The translations under genes were made by a program, and so were the position numbers. From positions 1-64,000 of the forward strand of contig CAZKBH010000009.1 in assembly GCA_964550795.1 (NCBI GenBank): a stretch of 64,000 bases of DNA, written 5' to 3'. Each line of letters starts with the position of its first letter. Positions within the stretch are counted from its first letter, which is position 1. The stretch comes from M3007 sp964550795. Its GTDB lineage: Bacteria > Bacteroidota > Bacteroidia > Chitinophagales > Saprospiraceae. Below, in pieces: positions 56,413 through 63,581 of this stretch. Under the pieces are notes generated by a model that saw only the letters and a program-made list of their open reading frames with translations, ran no database searches and had not been told where the DNA came from.

Positions 56413-56460
56413 AAGCATGTTGGGTGGTATTGCCTTAGGCAACCTTCACCCAACATGCTT
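56413..56460. terminator. hairpin with A/T flanks upstream of the protease gene
   Basis: AAGCATGTTGGGTG and CACCCAACATGCTT pair around a 20-base loop, with a run of A before it. It resembles a terminator reading in the minus direction. No gene lies in 56184-56893; this hairpin and the palindrome at 56818 are all I see there. Confidence 0.6.
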
Positions 56461-56817
56461 GAAGTGTTTTTCACCAGGAGCAGCAGAACTAAGGTTAACC
56501 GTCACCTCCCTCCATATCTTCTATTGCGTGAAAACCCGCATAATCTCCCCAACACTTACGTCTATCCAACCCAAATTCGCTGGATACACGCAACCCAACC
56601 CACCCAACTAAAAAACGCAGCTCACCACACTACACGTGCTGGCAAGCTGCGCTTGAAAGGTCTTCTCAGGGTAAAGCAGATGATTCATGAGGTGATTGAA
56701 TGACAGGCAAAAGTAAGCAAGCCGATCGAATTTCCAAATCTAATAAGGCTTTTTTGTTTTTGTCCAACTTTTCTTTGTTTAGGGGCGGCATTTTGCTCGT
56801 TTTTCTTTAGAGAGGCA

Positions 56818-56852
56818 CACGTTTACTAAACTTTTAAAGTTTAGTAAACGTG
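56818..56852. repeat. 35-bp perfect palindrome
   Basis: CACGTTTACTAAACTTT and its exact complement around a single T, 41 bp downstream of the Nif3-like gene; possibly its terminator. Confidence 0.75.
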
Positions 56853-56893
56853 GCTCCGCCGCCCGGCAATGGTTAAAACCCAACCCCAAATCC

Positions 56894-57679
56894 TCAAAAA
56901 TACAAAACCGGATTCGTGCTCAATTTAGTCAGGTGCAGCGGTGCGGCGGGGAATGTTTCCAGCACAATGTCGCGCATCAGTTCGATGGTAAATTGTTCGC
57001 TTTCAAAATGCCCCACATCGGCAATGACCAGGCGGCCTTCGGCATCAAAAAACTCGTGGTATTTGAAATCAGCGGTCACAAATGCATCGGCTTTGGCGCG
57101 CAGGGCTTCGGAGAGGAGAAAGCTGCCAGCCCCCCCACAAACGGCTACTTTGCGCACGGGTTTGTCGCGCAGGGTGGTATGGCGGATGCAGGTGGTTTGC
57201 AGGGTATTTTTGAGGTGTTGCAAAAACTCGGTTTCCTCCATGGGCTTGGGTAAATTACCCAACATGCCCGCCCCGATTTCAAAATCGGCTGGTTTTGGGG
57301 CCAGGATTCGGGTGTCCACCAGCCCAATCCGCTCCGCAATTTTGCTGTTCACGCCTTGCCGGTACACATTGTCGAGATTCGTATGAATGGCAAAGATGGC
57401 CACATCATTCCGGATGGCCTGCATGACGGTCCGCTCGATGTAGGTAGCGCCATTGAGGCGTTTTAGTCCCCGAAACACAATCGGATGGTGCGCGACCACC
57501 AGGTTGCAACCCCGCGCAATGGCTTCATCCACAATAGCTTCGGTGGAGTCCAGACAAAAAAGCACGCCCTTTACCTCGGCATTCGGATCGCCCACAATCA
57601 ACCCGGAATTGTCGTACGACTCCTGCAAATGCGGTGGCGCGACGGATTCCAGGATGGCGCAGATATCATTGATTTTCAT
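56894..57679 (-). CDS. Nif3-like dinuclear metal centre protein
   Basis: 261 residues from ATG 57679 (MKINDICAILE); an ATG 36 bp upstream is possible but adds an atypical Asn/Met-rich leader. Metal ligands are seen in VVAHHPIVFRG, IHTNLDNV and IADVGHFESEQF. The family forms hexameric rings with two metal ions per subunit. GTP cyclohydrolase activity or other roles have been suggested; the true function is unknown. It is the short form without the middle domain found in many Bacteroidota homologues of about 365 residues. Spacing to the upstream small gene is 59 bp. Confidence 0.9.
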   Translation of the reverse strand: MKINDICAILESVAPPHLQESYDNSGLIVGDPNAEVKGVLFCLDSTEAIVDEAIARGCNLVVAHHPIVFRGLKRLNGATYIERTVMQAIRNDVAIFAIHTNLDNVYRQGVNSKIAERIGLVDTRILAPKPADFEIGAGMLGNLPKPMEETEFLQHLKNTLQTTCIRHTTLRDKPVRKVAVCGGAGSFLLSEALRAKADAFVTADFKYHEFFDAEGRLVIADVGHFESEQFTIELMRDIVLETFPAAPLHLTKLSTNPVLYF

Positions 57680-57738
57680 GGTGTTCATTGATTTGTTCGT
57701 TTGCATGTTATTCAAACCATTCCTGGTGTTTGCTGAAG

Positions 57739-58080
57739 CTATGGCGGGTAAAGTGGATCAAACTTAGACTTTCTCTTTGCGGGATTTCCTCGGGGGCGTA
57801 CACCGTGTTTTTCGAAGTAGGCTTGTATGTGTTCGTCCTCAATCTGTTTCGCTAAAATACGTCCAGAGATGTCTGTTTGAATAATTCGTCCGACATACCT
57901 AACCCAGCCCGCAGAAAGATTTAGAAAATAAAGTTGATCCCGGATTCTGTCCGACAGGTTATCTGCTTCAATCAGATCATCGCTGATGCCATATTTGAAG
58001 AGTTCATCCTCACCCTTGTCCCAAATTTCGTAGAGGTGGTGCGGGCCATCGTTTTGGTTTGAATTGCGGTGGAGTGCCAC
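57739..58080 (-). CDS. small GIY-YIG-like (URI) nuclease-type protein
   Basis: 113 residues without signal peptide. The order LYEIWDKG, FKYGIS, two closely spaced Arg (SDRIRDQL), then IEDEHIQAYFEKHG and PRGN follows the GIY-YIG layout: first Tyr strand, KYG in place of YIG, catalytic Arg, Glu on the following helix, and final Asn. Such URI-like domains occur as C-terminal toxins in polymorphic secretion systems of Bacteroidota. Here it stands alone, 19 bp after the DUF4240-like gene on the same strand. The assignment is by eye and needs a profile search; it could instead be a detached toxin tip or a DNA-repair type enzyme. Confidence 0.6.
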   Translation of the reverse strand: MALHRNSNQNDGPHHLYEIWDKGEDELFKYGISDDLIEADNLSDRIRDQLYFLNLSAGWVRYVGRIIQTDISGRILAKQIEDEHIQAYFEKHGVRPRGNPAKRKSKFDPLYPP

Positions 58081-58099
58081 GGTAGCAGGGGAGATGCGG

Positions 58100-58672
58100 C
58101 TATTTCCAGCCTTCTTGATTGCTATAGGTTTCGTAATTGAAAGCAGGTACGATGGTCATTTTCTTGCCTGTTTTGCGTTCATAAGCTGTTTTGGCGATGC
58201 GTAACAATGGGGAAAATGTGATGTCCAAGGGCATTTTATTCGGGGTGTCCAGCACTTTTTGGTAGAAGTCTTTGCCATTGGCTACAACGCCGCAGCGTAC
58301 GTAGAGAAAATCGTCCACAGATAAAGCGTCTTCATCTTCAGTAAAAACGGTAGCATGGGCATGGGTGTCCAGCTTCCAGAGTTTTTCAGAGAGCAGGTCT
58401 TGAAACTGGTAGATGTTCGCCACGGGCATATGGGCGAGCGCAGCTACAATCGGTTCAATAACCATATTATTGTCAGTCTTCGTCCAGTCCAACTGAGCGA
58501 TCAAGGCCCAAAAAATCGACTCGTCCAGCATCCCTGCTGCGCCGGGTATGTCGTGTACCCTGATCTCCACTTTTGCGTTGCCGAACTGCTCCTTGAGTTC
58601 GTCTACCAAAGCATGGTTTAAATCTTGTGCGCTGATGTTTAAGGTGGTGCCCATGTTGAAAAATTTGAACAA
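58100..58672 (-). CDS. DUF4240-like protein, possible immunity or antitoxin partner
   Basis: 190 residues, cytoplasmic. DESIFWALIAQLDWTK, HMPVANIYQFQDLLSEKLWK, DDFLYVRCGVVANGKDFYQ and VLDTPNKMPLD match the DUF4240 pattern (FW.LI ... L...I..F...L....W.LW ... D.F.YFR..LI..G...F...L..P). Members are often found near polymorphic toxin genes, though the function is not proven. It is the first gene of a two-gene unit with the GIY-YIG-like protein. An in-frame ATG at 58654 (MGTTLNIS) is an alternative start. Confidence 0.6.
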   Translation of the reverse strand: MFKFFNMGTTLNISAQDLNHALVDELKEQFGNAKVEIRVHDIPGAAGMLDESIFWALIAQLDWTKTDNNMVIEPIVAALAHMPVANIYQFQDLLSEKLWKLDTHAHATVFTEDEDALSVDDFLYVRCGVVANGKDFYQKVLDTPNKMPLDITFSPLLRIAKTAYERKTGKKMTIVPAFNYETYSNQEGWK

Positions 58673-58824
58673 AGTTAGGTGTTTTAGTTTACCTGCCGTA
58701 GCTTCAGGGAAGGGGGATTAGTGGAATGGTAAATTGGTGGAATGGTTTGCCCGCCTTCGCTGAAACTATGGGTAGGTAATATTCGTAGTAGATTCCATGG
58801 TTAAAATACAAACAGTCCACCAAA

Positions 58825-58850
58825 TTGCCAATCAAGCGATGTAACTTTGC
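58825..58850 (+). promoter_or_regulatory. candidate tatA promoter
   Basis: TTG at 58825-58827, 14 bases, then TAACTTTGC at 58842-58850, matching the Bacteroidota TTG ... TAnnTTTG form; 66 bp upstream of the tatA start. Confidence 0.55.
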
Positions 58851-58916
58851 ACTGCCTTTCAAGTCGAAGGCATCCGGGCAACAGGCCCGATTACTCTACA
58901 TTAAATTTCAACGACT

Positions 58917-59129
58917 ATGACTGCTACACTTTTGTTTCTCGGCAACCTCGGCGGCTCGGAGTTCATACTTATCTTTTTGGTAGTGCTGCTCCTTTTCGGG
59001 GGCAAAAAAATTCCTGAACTCATGCGCGGCTTGGGTCGTGGCATTCGCGAATTCAACAGCGCCAAAAACTCGGTAGAAGACGAAATTCGCCAGGGTATGC
59101 GCGACGCAGAAAAGAAAACCATTGATTAA
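58917..59129 (+). CDS. tatA: twin-arginine translocase subunit TatA
   Basis: 70 residues: short N-terminal membrane helix (GGSEFILIFLVVLLLFGGKK), the family FG hinge followed by KKIPELMRGLGRGIREF, and a charged amphipathic tail. It forms the pore part of the Tat pathway for folded proteins; the DUF1501 protein at 1460 is a likely client. TatC is not in this window. A promoter box lies upstream and a terminator downstream, so it appears monocistronic. Confidence 0.93.
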   Translation: MTATLLFLGNLGGSEFILIFLVVLLLFGGKKIPELMRGLGRGIREFNSAKNSVEDEIRQGMRDAEKKTID

Positions 59130-59167
59130 TAATCCCGGTTTTTCTAACAAAAAACGTCGGTTTTAAG

Positions 59168-59202
59168 AAACACCCCGCTTGGTACAACCAAGTGGGGTGT
59201 TT
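59168..59202 (+). terminator. tatA terminator
   Basis: AAACACCCCGCTTGGT pairs with ACCAAGTGGGGTGTTT (one G-T pair) around ACA, then GCTTTTTGG; 38 bp after the stop codon. Confidence 0.8.
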
Positions 59203-59243
59203 GCTTTTTGGCTGAAATCCACCGGGCGAATTCGATCCACCCA

Positions 59244-59276
59244 AGACTTTCCAAGTTTTTAAAACTTGGAAAGTCT
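59244..59276. repeat. perfect palindrome between convergent tatA and dnaB
   Basis: AGACTTTCCAAGTTTT and its complement around one T, 4 bp from the dnaB stop codon; on the minus strand it may end the dnaB transcript. Confidence 0.75.
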
Positions 59277-59280
59277 CTCA

Positions 59281-61839
59281 CTAAAACGGAATATCCTCGT
59301 CGTTCATCCGCGACTGTCTGGAAATGACACTGGGCTGGAATGGCCCGGACAATGGATCCGAAAGCCCCGCAAAAGATGGATCGTCCAGATTGCTGAATTT
59401 CGCGAAGGTGTCGGTAAATTTAAGTTTCACTGTATCCAAAGCACCATTCCGGTGTTTGGCAATGATGAATTCTGCGACGCCTTTTAGACTTTGACCCTGC
59501 TCATCTTCCAATATCTGGTAGTATTCAGGTCTATATATAAACGACACAATATCAGCATCTTGCTCAATAGATCCGGACTCCCGAAGGTCGCTCAATTGTG
59601 GCCGTTTGCTACCGCCCCGCACCTCCACAGCCCGGCTCAATTGCGAAAGCGCAATCACCGGAACGTTTAATTCCTTGGCCAACGATTTTAAAGCACGCGA
59701 AATACTGCCGATTTCCTGTTCCCGGTTTCCGCCGCGCCCCGCATCCGCAGAGCCGGTCATCAATTGCAGGTAGTCAATGATAATCAACTGAATGTCGTGC
59801 TGCATCTTGAGTCGGCGGCATTTGGCGCGCAGTTCAAAGATGTTGATGGCCGGGGTATCGTCAATAAAAATGGGGACTGTGTTGAGGCGTTCTACGGTTG
59901 TTTGCAGCATCTGCCACTCGTAATCTTCCAGTTTTCCGTTTCGGAATTTGGTGGCCGGAATCTCGGATTCCATGGAAATCAGACGCTGCACGAGCTGCGT
60001 GGAGGCCATTTCAAGGGAAAACAAGGCCACGCCTTTGCCAAAATCCAGGGCGGCGTTGAGGGCCACGGCGAGTACCATGGACGTGTTGTGCGTCACGGTC
60101 ATATCCTCTAACAGGAAAAGTCCATTTCCATCCAATTCAAAGCCGTAATAATCGTCCTCCTTATCGGCTTCTACCCGAATTCCCGTCACCTGCCAGTTAA
60201 TCTTGCTTTTCCAGGGGTTTGGTTGTTTGCGTTCGATGCGTACGGGCACTTTGTCGAGATCGCCGTAAATGCGCAAACGCCACACCATGGTTTCAAATCC
60301 AATGGAGGTGATTTGGGCTTTCTTTTCGGTCAAAGAAGTACGAAAACCCAGGGAATCGCACAGGAATTTGATGCCACGGGCCAGTTTTTCGTTCTTTTGC
60401 GTAATTTCGATTCCATTGGACTGAACCAGATAATGGCCGTCGCTGTCAATCAAACCCGCCAGGAGTTCGAGGCGTTTAGACGTAGAATTGATCAGATAAT
60501 CCTGCGGAATGTGTTTGTTGCCCAACACTCCCAAGGCGCGCAACATACCATGCAGCGAATAGCCCATCGCGTGTTGACGATCATTGGCAATGCAATAAAT
60601 CGGGCATTTTCCCGGTGCTTGCTTCTGCCGGCTCAAACGCAGGCCCAATTCCTCCGAATAGGATTCCAAATAGGATACCACTGCTTCATCGGTGGTAGAA
60701 ATATTGCTGTTTTCCGAAGTGCCATCGCCCAACCAAAGCCCCAGGAAATAGGGATGCACCGGGAGCGGCTTTTCGGCAAACTCGACCGAGGTTTTGTAGC
60801 CCTTGTAGTTGGTCTTAAACTTATCCGATTGTTGGAGGTATTCTTTGACGCTGATGTTCAGCACATCGCCGTTTTGATGCCGCCATTCCGTTCTGCTGCG
60901 TTTTAAGGAGAGGATATGGCTTTCATTTACCCGGTAATCAATGCCTTTGTTTTGGCGAACCCAATACATCATTTCCCGACCTTTAGTGGTGGAAAGTATG
61001 GTTCGTGGGGTAGAATCGTCGCCCATGAGCAGGTCGCCGGGATTCAAATCCTCCACATTGCAAAGATCTCCATTGAACATCAGCACTTTAGTTCCCTTGG
61101 CGAGGCACTTTCCCATACCCGGCCGCGCCGCCACAATGATCAAATCCGAAGGCTGCCAACCCGAGGTGAGTCGGTCGAGATCGGTAAATCCGGTGGGTAC
61201 GCCCGTGAGGCCGTCTTCCTTTTTGGAAAGTTCTTCAATTTGTTTGAGCACCTTGCTACTCAGACTGCCCATGCTCTCATACGAGCGACTCAGGTTGTTC
61301 TGAGTAATGGCAAAAAGGCCTTTTTCGGCCTCATCGAGCAGGTTGAATACGTCAGTGGTGTCCTCGTAGGCATCGCGGATGGTGCGGGTGCTGACGCTGA
61401 TGAGTTCGCGTTGGATGTGTTTTTGGGCAATAATCCGCGCGTGGTACTCGATATTGGCTGCCGATGCCACCCGGTTGCTGAGTTCTACGAGGTAATACCC
61501 GCCGCCGATTTTTTCGAGGTCGCCTGCTTTTTTCAGTTCTTCGGTCACGGTGAGCAAATCCACCGGATTGGAGCGTTCAAACAGCCGGATAATGGCGCGG
61601 TAGATTTGCTGGTGTCCTTCGAGGTAAAAACTTTCGGGGCGCAGGGTATCCATTACCATGGGCAGCGCCTCGCGGTCGAGCATGAGTGCGCCGAGCACAG
61701 CCTCTTCCAGGGGCACGGCCTGCGGCTGCACCTTGCCGAACACGAAGTTCGACAGGCTCTCGTTGTTGGGCGCATTTCGGCGTTTGCGGTCGCCGCCGCC
61801 TTGTTGCCCGCTTTGTTGGTTATTGCTCGAGTCGTTCAT
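59281..61839 (-). CDS. dnaB: replicative DNA helicase DnaB containing an intein
   Basis: 852 residues from ATG 61839. The DnaB N-terminal domain (about 35-140, with PLEEAVLGALMLD) and linker are followed by the RecA-like ATPase domain. The Walker A loop ARPGMGK is broken at residue 244 by an intein and resumes with TSMVLAVALN at 586. Walker B (IQLIIIDYLQLM) and the helicase motif SQLSRAVE follow. After splicing the helicase would be 511 residues, a normal length. Translation does not start further upstream, as that frame is only palindromic repeat. DnaB is the hexameric helicase loaded at the origin, and a candidate origin lies just upstream. Confidence 0.95.
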   Translation of the reverse strand: MNDSSNNQQSGQQGGGDRKRRNAPNNESLSNFVFGKVQPQAVPLEEAVLGALMLDREALPMVMDTLRPESFYLEGHQQIYRAIIRLFERSNPVDLLTVTEELKKAGDLEKIGGGYYLVELSNRVASAANIEYHARIIAQKHIQRELISVSTRTIRDAYEDTTDVFNLLDEAEKGLFAITQNNLSRSYESMGSLSSKVLKQIEELSKKEDGLTGVPTGFTDLDRLTSGWQPSDLIIVAARPGMGKCLAKGTKVLMFNGDLCNVEDLNPGDLLMGDDSTPRTILSTTKGREMMYWVRQNKGIDYRVNESHILSLKRSRTEWRHQNGDVLNISVKEYLQQSDKFKTNYKGYKTSVEFAEKPLPVHPYFLGLWLGDGTSENSNISTTDEAVVSYLESYSEELGLRLSRQKQAPGKCPIYCIANDRQHAMGYSLHGMLRALGVLGNKHIPQDYLINSTSKRLELLAGLIDSDGHYLVQSNGIEITQKNEKLARGIKFLCDSLGFRTSLTEKKAQITSIGFETMVWRLRIYGDLDKVPVRIERKQPNPWKSKINWQVTGIRVEADKEDDYYGFELDGNGLFLLEDMTVTHNTSMVLAVALNAALDFGKGVALFSLEMASTQLVQRLISMESEIPATKFRNGKLEDYEWQMLQTTVERLNTVPIFIDDTPAINIFELRAKCRRLKMQHDIQLIIIDYLQLMTGSADAGRGGNREQEIGSISRALKSLAKELNVPVIALSQLSRAVEVRGGSKRPQLSDLRESGSIEQDADIVSFIYRPEYYQILEDEQGQSLKGVAEFIIAKHRNGALDTVKLKFTDTFAKFSNLDDPSFAGLSDPLSGPFQPSVISRQSRMNDEDIPF
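60085..61107 (-). mobile_element. DnaB P-loop intein with LAGLIDADG homing endonuclease
   Basis: Residues 245-585 of DnaB (341 residues). It starts with Cys (CLAKGTKVLMFNGD), has the block B-like VNESHILSLK, two LAGLIDADG motifs (YFLGLWLGDGTS at about 364-375 and LLAGLIDSDGHY at about 459-470), and ends FLLEDMTVTHN, followed by Thr +1 of the helicase. The first Cys, penultimate His and last Asn needed for class 1 splicing are present. It sits inside the Walker A motif between Lys and Thr, so the helicase cannot bind ATP until splicing occurs. Confidence 0.93.
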
Positions 61840-61847
61840 AGTCGTGT

Positions 61848-62000
61848 GTATCCCGGAACGCTGTTCCGGGCATGTATCCTGGAACGCTGTTCCGGGCATG
61901 TACCCTGGAACGCTGTTCCGGGCATGTATCCTGGAACGCTGTTCCGGGCATGTACCCCGGAACGCTGTTCCGGGATACACGGAACAGCGTTCCGGAGTAC
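61848..62000. repeat. five 26-bp tandem palindromic units plus one inverted unit
   Basis: Units start at 61848, 61874, 61900, 61926 and 61952, each with the dyad GGAACGCTGTTCC; a sixth copy of the dyad at 61978-62000 is inverted. The array lies between the dnaB promoter and its start codon, 8 bp from the ATG. Confidence 0.9.
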
Positions 62001-62011
62001 TTAAAAAGGCT

Positions 62012-62037
62012 GCAAATCTACTTTTGGCACCCCGCAA
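62012..62037 (-). promoter_or_regulatory. candidate dnaB promoter
   Basis: On the minus strand TTG (62035-62037), 14 bases, then TAGATTTGC (62012-62020), the same spacing as at tatA. Transcription would begin near 62005, giving a leader of about 165 bases that contains all six palindromes. Confidence 0.5.
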
Positions 62038-62059
62038 TTTCTATTTGAAACAATCCGTG

Positions 62060-62520
62060 TGGCCCGAATTCTGTGGAGAAACCCGTTCATAACTGTGGAG
62101 AACCTTGGAAACAAGGCACTTTATCCACATAGCCTCAAAGTTATCAACAGTGCCCGTCCTCGCTTTTTTAAAAATGCTTAAGGCTTGATAAGCACTGATT
62201 TAGCAAAATTAACACCTCAAAAATGAAGCCCTCAAAATGGCGGTTCCGAATACTTGAAGGTTAAGTTGAGGTTAATTTTCCACAGTGTAAAAGTTTTTCA
62301 AGCCCGTTTTTTCAGCCCAAAATTAACAGATTTTGTGTTGAAATTGGCTTTTGGTTTTTTTGAAAAATAAAACTTTTTTAAATAAGATACGTCTTCGTTC
62401 CCGCGCCGTTTTTTATAAAAAACAACCTTTTTCTGTGAAAATTGCACAAATGGCTGTTTGCTCGAAAAAAAGACCATTGAATTTTAAAACAAAATTCAAG
62501 TCCAATTTTTGTATAATTCA
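62060..62520. other. candidate chromosomal replication origin (oriC)
   Basis: DnaA-box-like 9-mers: TTATCCACA (perfect) at 62121, TTATCAACA at 62141, TTTTCCACA at 62276, and TTCTCCACA on the minus strand at 62072 and 62094. They are followed by about 230 bp of very AT-rich, non-coding DNA (62290-62520) that could be the unwinding element. dnaB lies directly to the left. No dnaA gene or other usual origin marker is in the window, and I could not compute GC skew, so this remains a candidate. Confidence 0.5.
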
Positions 62521-62542
62521 CTGATTTTCAAGGCTTCACAAA

Positions 62543-63499
62543 TCACGGCCTCCCAGCTGCCCCATATCGGGCCTCAAAACCGGCCCAACCTTGCAGTCCG
62601 CCGGTGTGCAACACGACCACCGTGCTATTGTCGGCGAAATCACCTTTGGCAAGCATATCAAAAACTCCAAACAGCATTTTTGCGGTATAAACCGGGTCGA
62701 GCAGGATGTTGGTGGCGGCGTGGAATGCGCGGACAAACGCCATGACGGGGCTATGAAATTTGGCGAAGCCACCCAAATTGTAATCGTGCACCAGTCGCAG
62801 TTTTGGTGCCATTGCCGCACCCTCGGGTAAAAGATTCAGAATGGTTTCCGGGCCAAAATCATGGCTGCTAACCGGGAAAACCACCACTTGCCCCCCCTGT
62901 ATTCCCCCCAACACCCCCGCTGCAGTACATCCGGTGCCTGCCGGAACACAACAATAAAAGGGCTGCTCCCGAAAGGCTGGCGGCAATTGGGTCATAATTT
63001 CCTCCGAAATAGCTTTGCAGGCTTCCACCGCCGCCGGAATATTGCCTCCCTCGGGAAGTATGTATGTGGACGGAAAACGCGCTTTGAGGCTTTCAAAACC
63101 CTCTTTTTTGTCCAGATCATACTGTTTTTTGGATATGGGGACCAATTGCATCCCGTTTTCTTGGCAAAAACGAAGCGTCGGATTTTGAAGATCCAGATGT
63201 TCGCCGCGCAGCACCCCGATGGTAGGAAAATCAAAAATCCGCCCGGCTGCGGCAACTGCGTGCAAGTGATTGGAAAAAGCCCCGCCAAACGTTGCAATCC
63301 CCCCGGGATAAGCCGCCTGGACCAAGGGGATTACGGCGGCCAATTTTCGCGCCTTACTGCCCTGGATCAGGGGATTGAGCAGGTCGTCGCGTTTGAGATA
63401 TAGCGAGATGCCGCGACGGAGTCCGGGATGCTCCGCAATTAACTGGAGCGGAGAAATTGGAAATGGAAGGGCTGTCATGGAGGTATTGAGAAGGGTCAT
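62543..63499 (-). CDS. PLP-dependent deaminase (ACC deaminase / D-cysteine desulfhydrase family)
   Basis: 318 residues from ATG 63499 (MTLLNTSMTALPF); 63478 is an alternative. A fold type II PLP enzyme: the Schiff-base Lys lies in LIQGSKARKLAAVIP, the substrate Asn/His in GGAFSNHLHAVAA, and the phosphate loop in VPAGTGCTAAG. Family members open the ring of 1-aminocyclopropane-1-carboxylate or split D-cysteine; sequence alone does not decide. It is divergent from rmlD with 82 bp between starts. The frame is open far upstream, but that part overlaps rmlD and is not homologous. Confidence 0.85.
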   Translation of the reverse strand: MTLLNTSMTALPFPISPLQLIAEHPGLRRGISLYLKRDDLLNPLIQGSKARKLAAVIPLVQAAYPGGIATFGGAFSNHLHAVAAAGRIFDFPTIGVLRGEHLDLQNPTLRFCQENGMQLVPISKKQYDLDKKEGFESLKARFPSTYILPEGGNIPAAVEACKAISEEIMTQLPPAFREQPFYCCVPAGTGCTAAGVLGGIQGGQVVVFPVSSHDFGPETILNLLPEGAAMAPKLRLVHDYNLGGFAKFHSPVMAFVRAFHAATNILLDPVYTAKMLFGVFDMLAKGDFADNSTVVVLHTGGLQGWAGFEARYGAAGRP

Positions 63500-63530
63500 T
63501 CGGCTGCAAAGTTTGTCAACATTCCACAAG

Positions 63531-63556
63531 TTCGCAGCATCTGACCTTACTTTTGC
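63531..63556 (+). promoter_or_regulatory. candidate rmlD promoter
   Basis: TTC at 63531, 14 bases, TACTTTTGC at 63548-63556; 25 bp upstream of the rmlD start. Same spacing as tatA and dnaB, with a weaker -33 part. Confidence 0.4.
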
Positions 63557-63581
63557 CAATCCCAACTCAAGCACAACATCC

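Noticed and set aside
61848..62000. Repeat array upstream of dnaB as a CRISPR
   Set aside because: The 26-bp units abut each other with no unique spacers, each contains its own dyad, and there are no cas genes.
61840..62037. A longer DnaB N-terminus of 66 extra residues
   Set aside because: It is only translation of the palindromic repeat and lies before the expected DnaB start at 61839.
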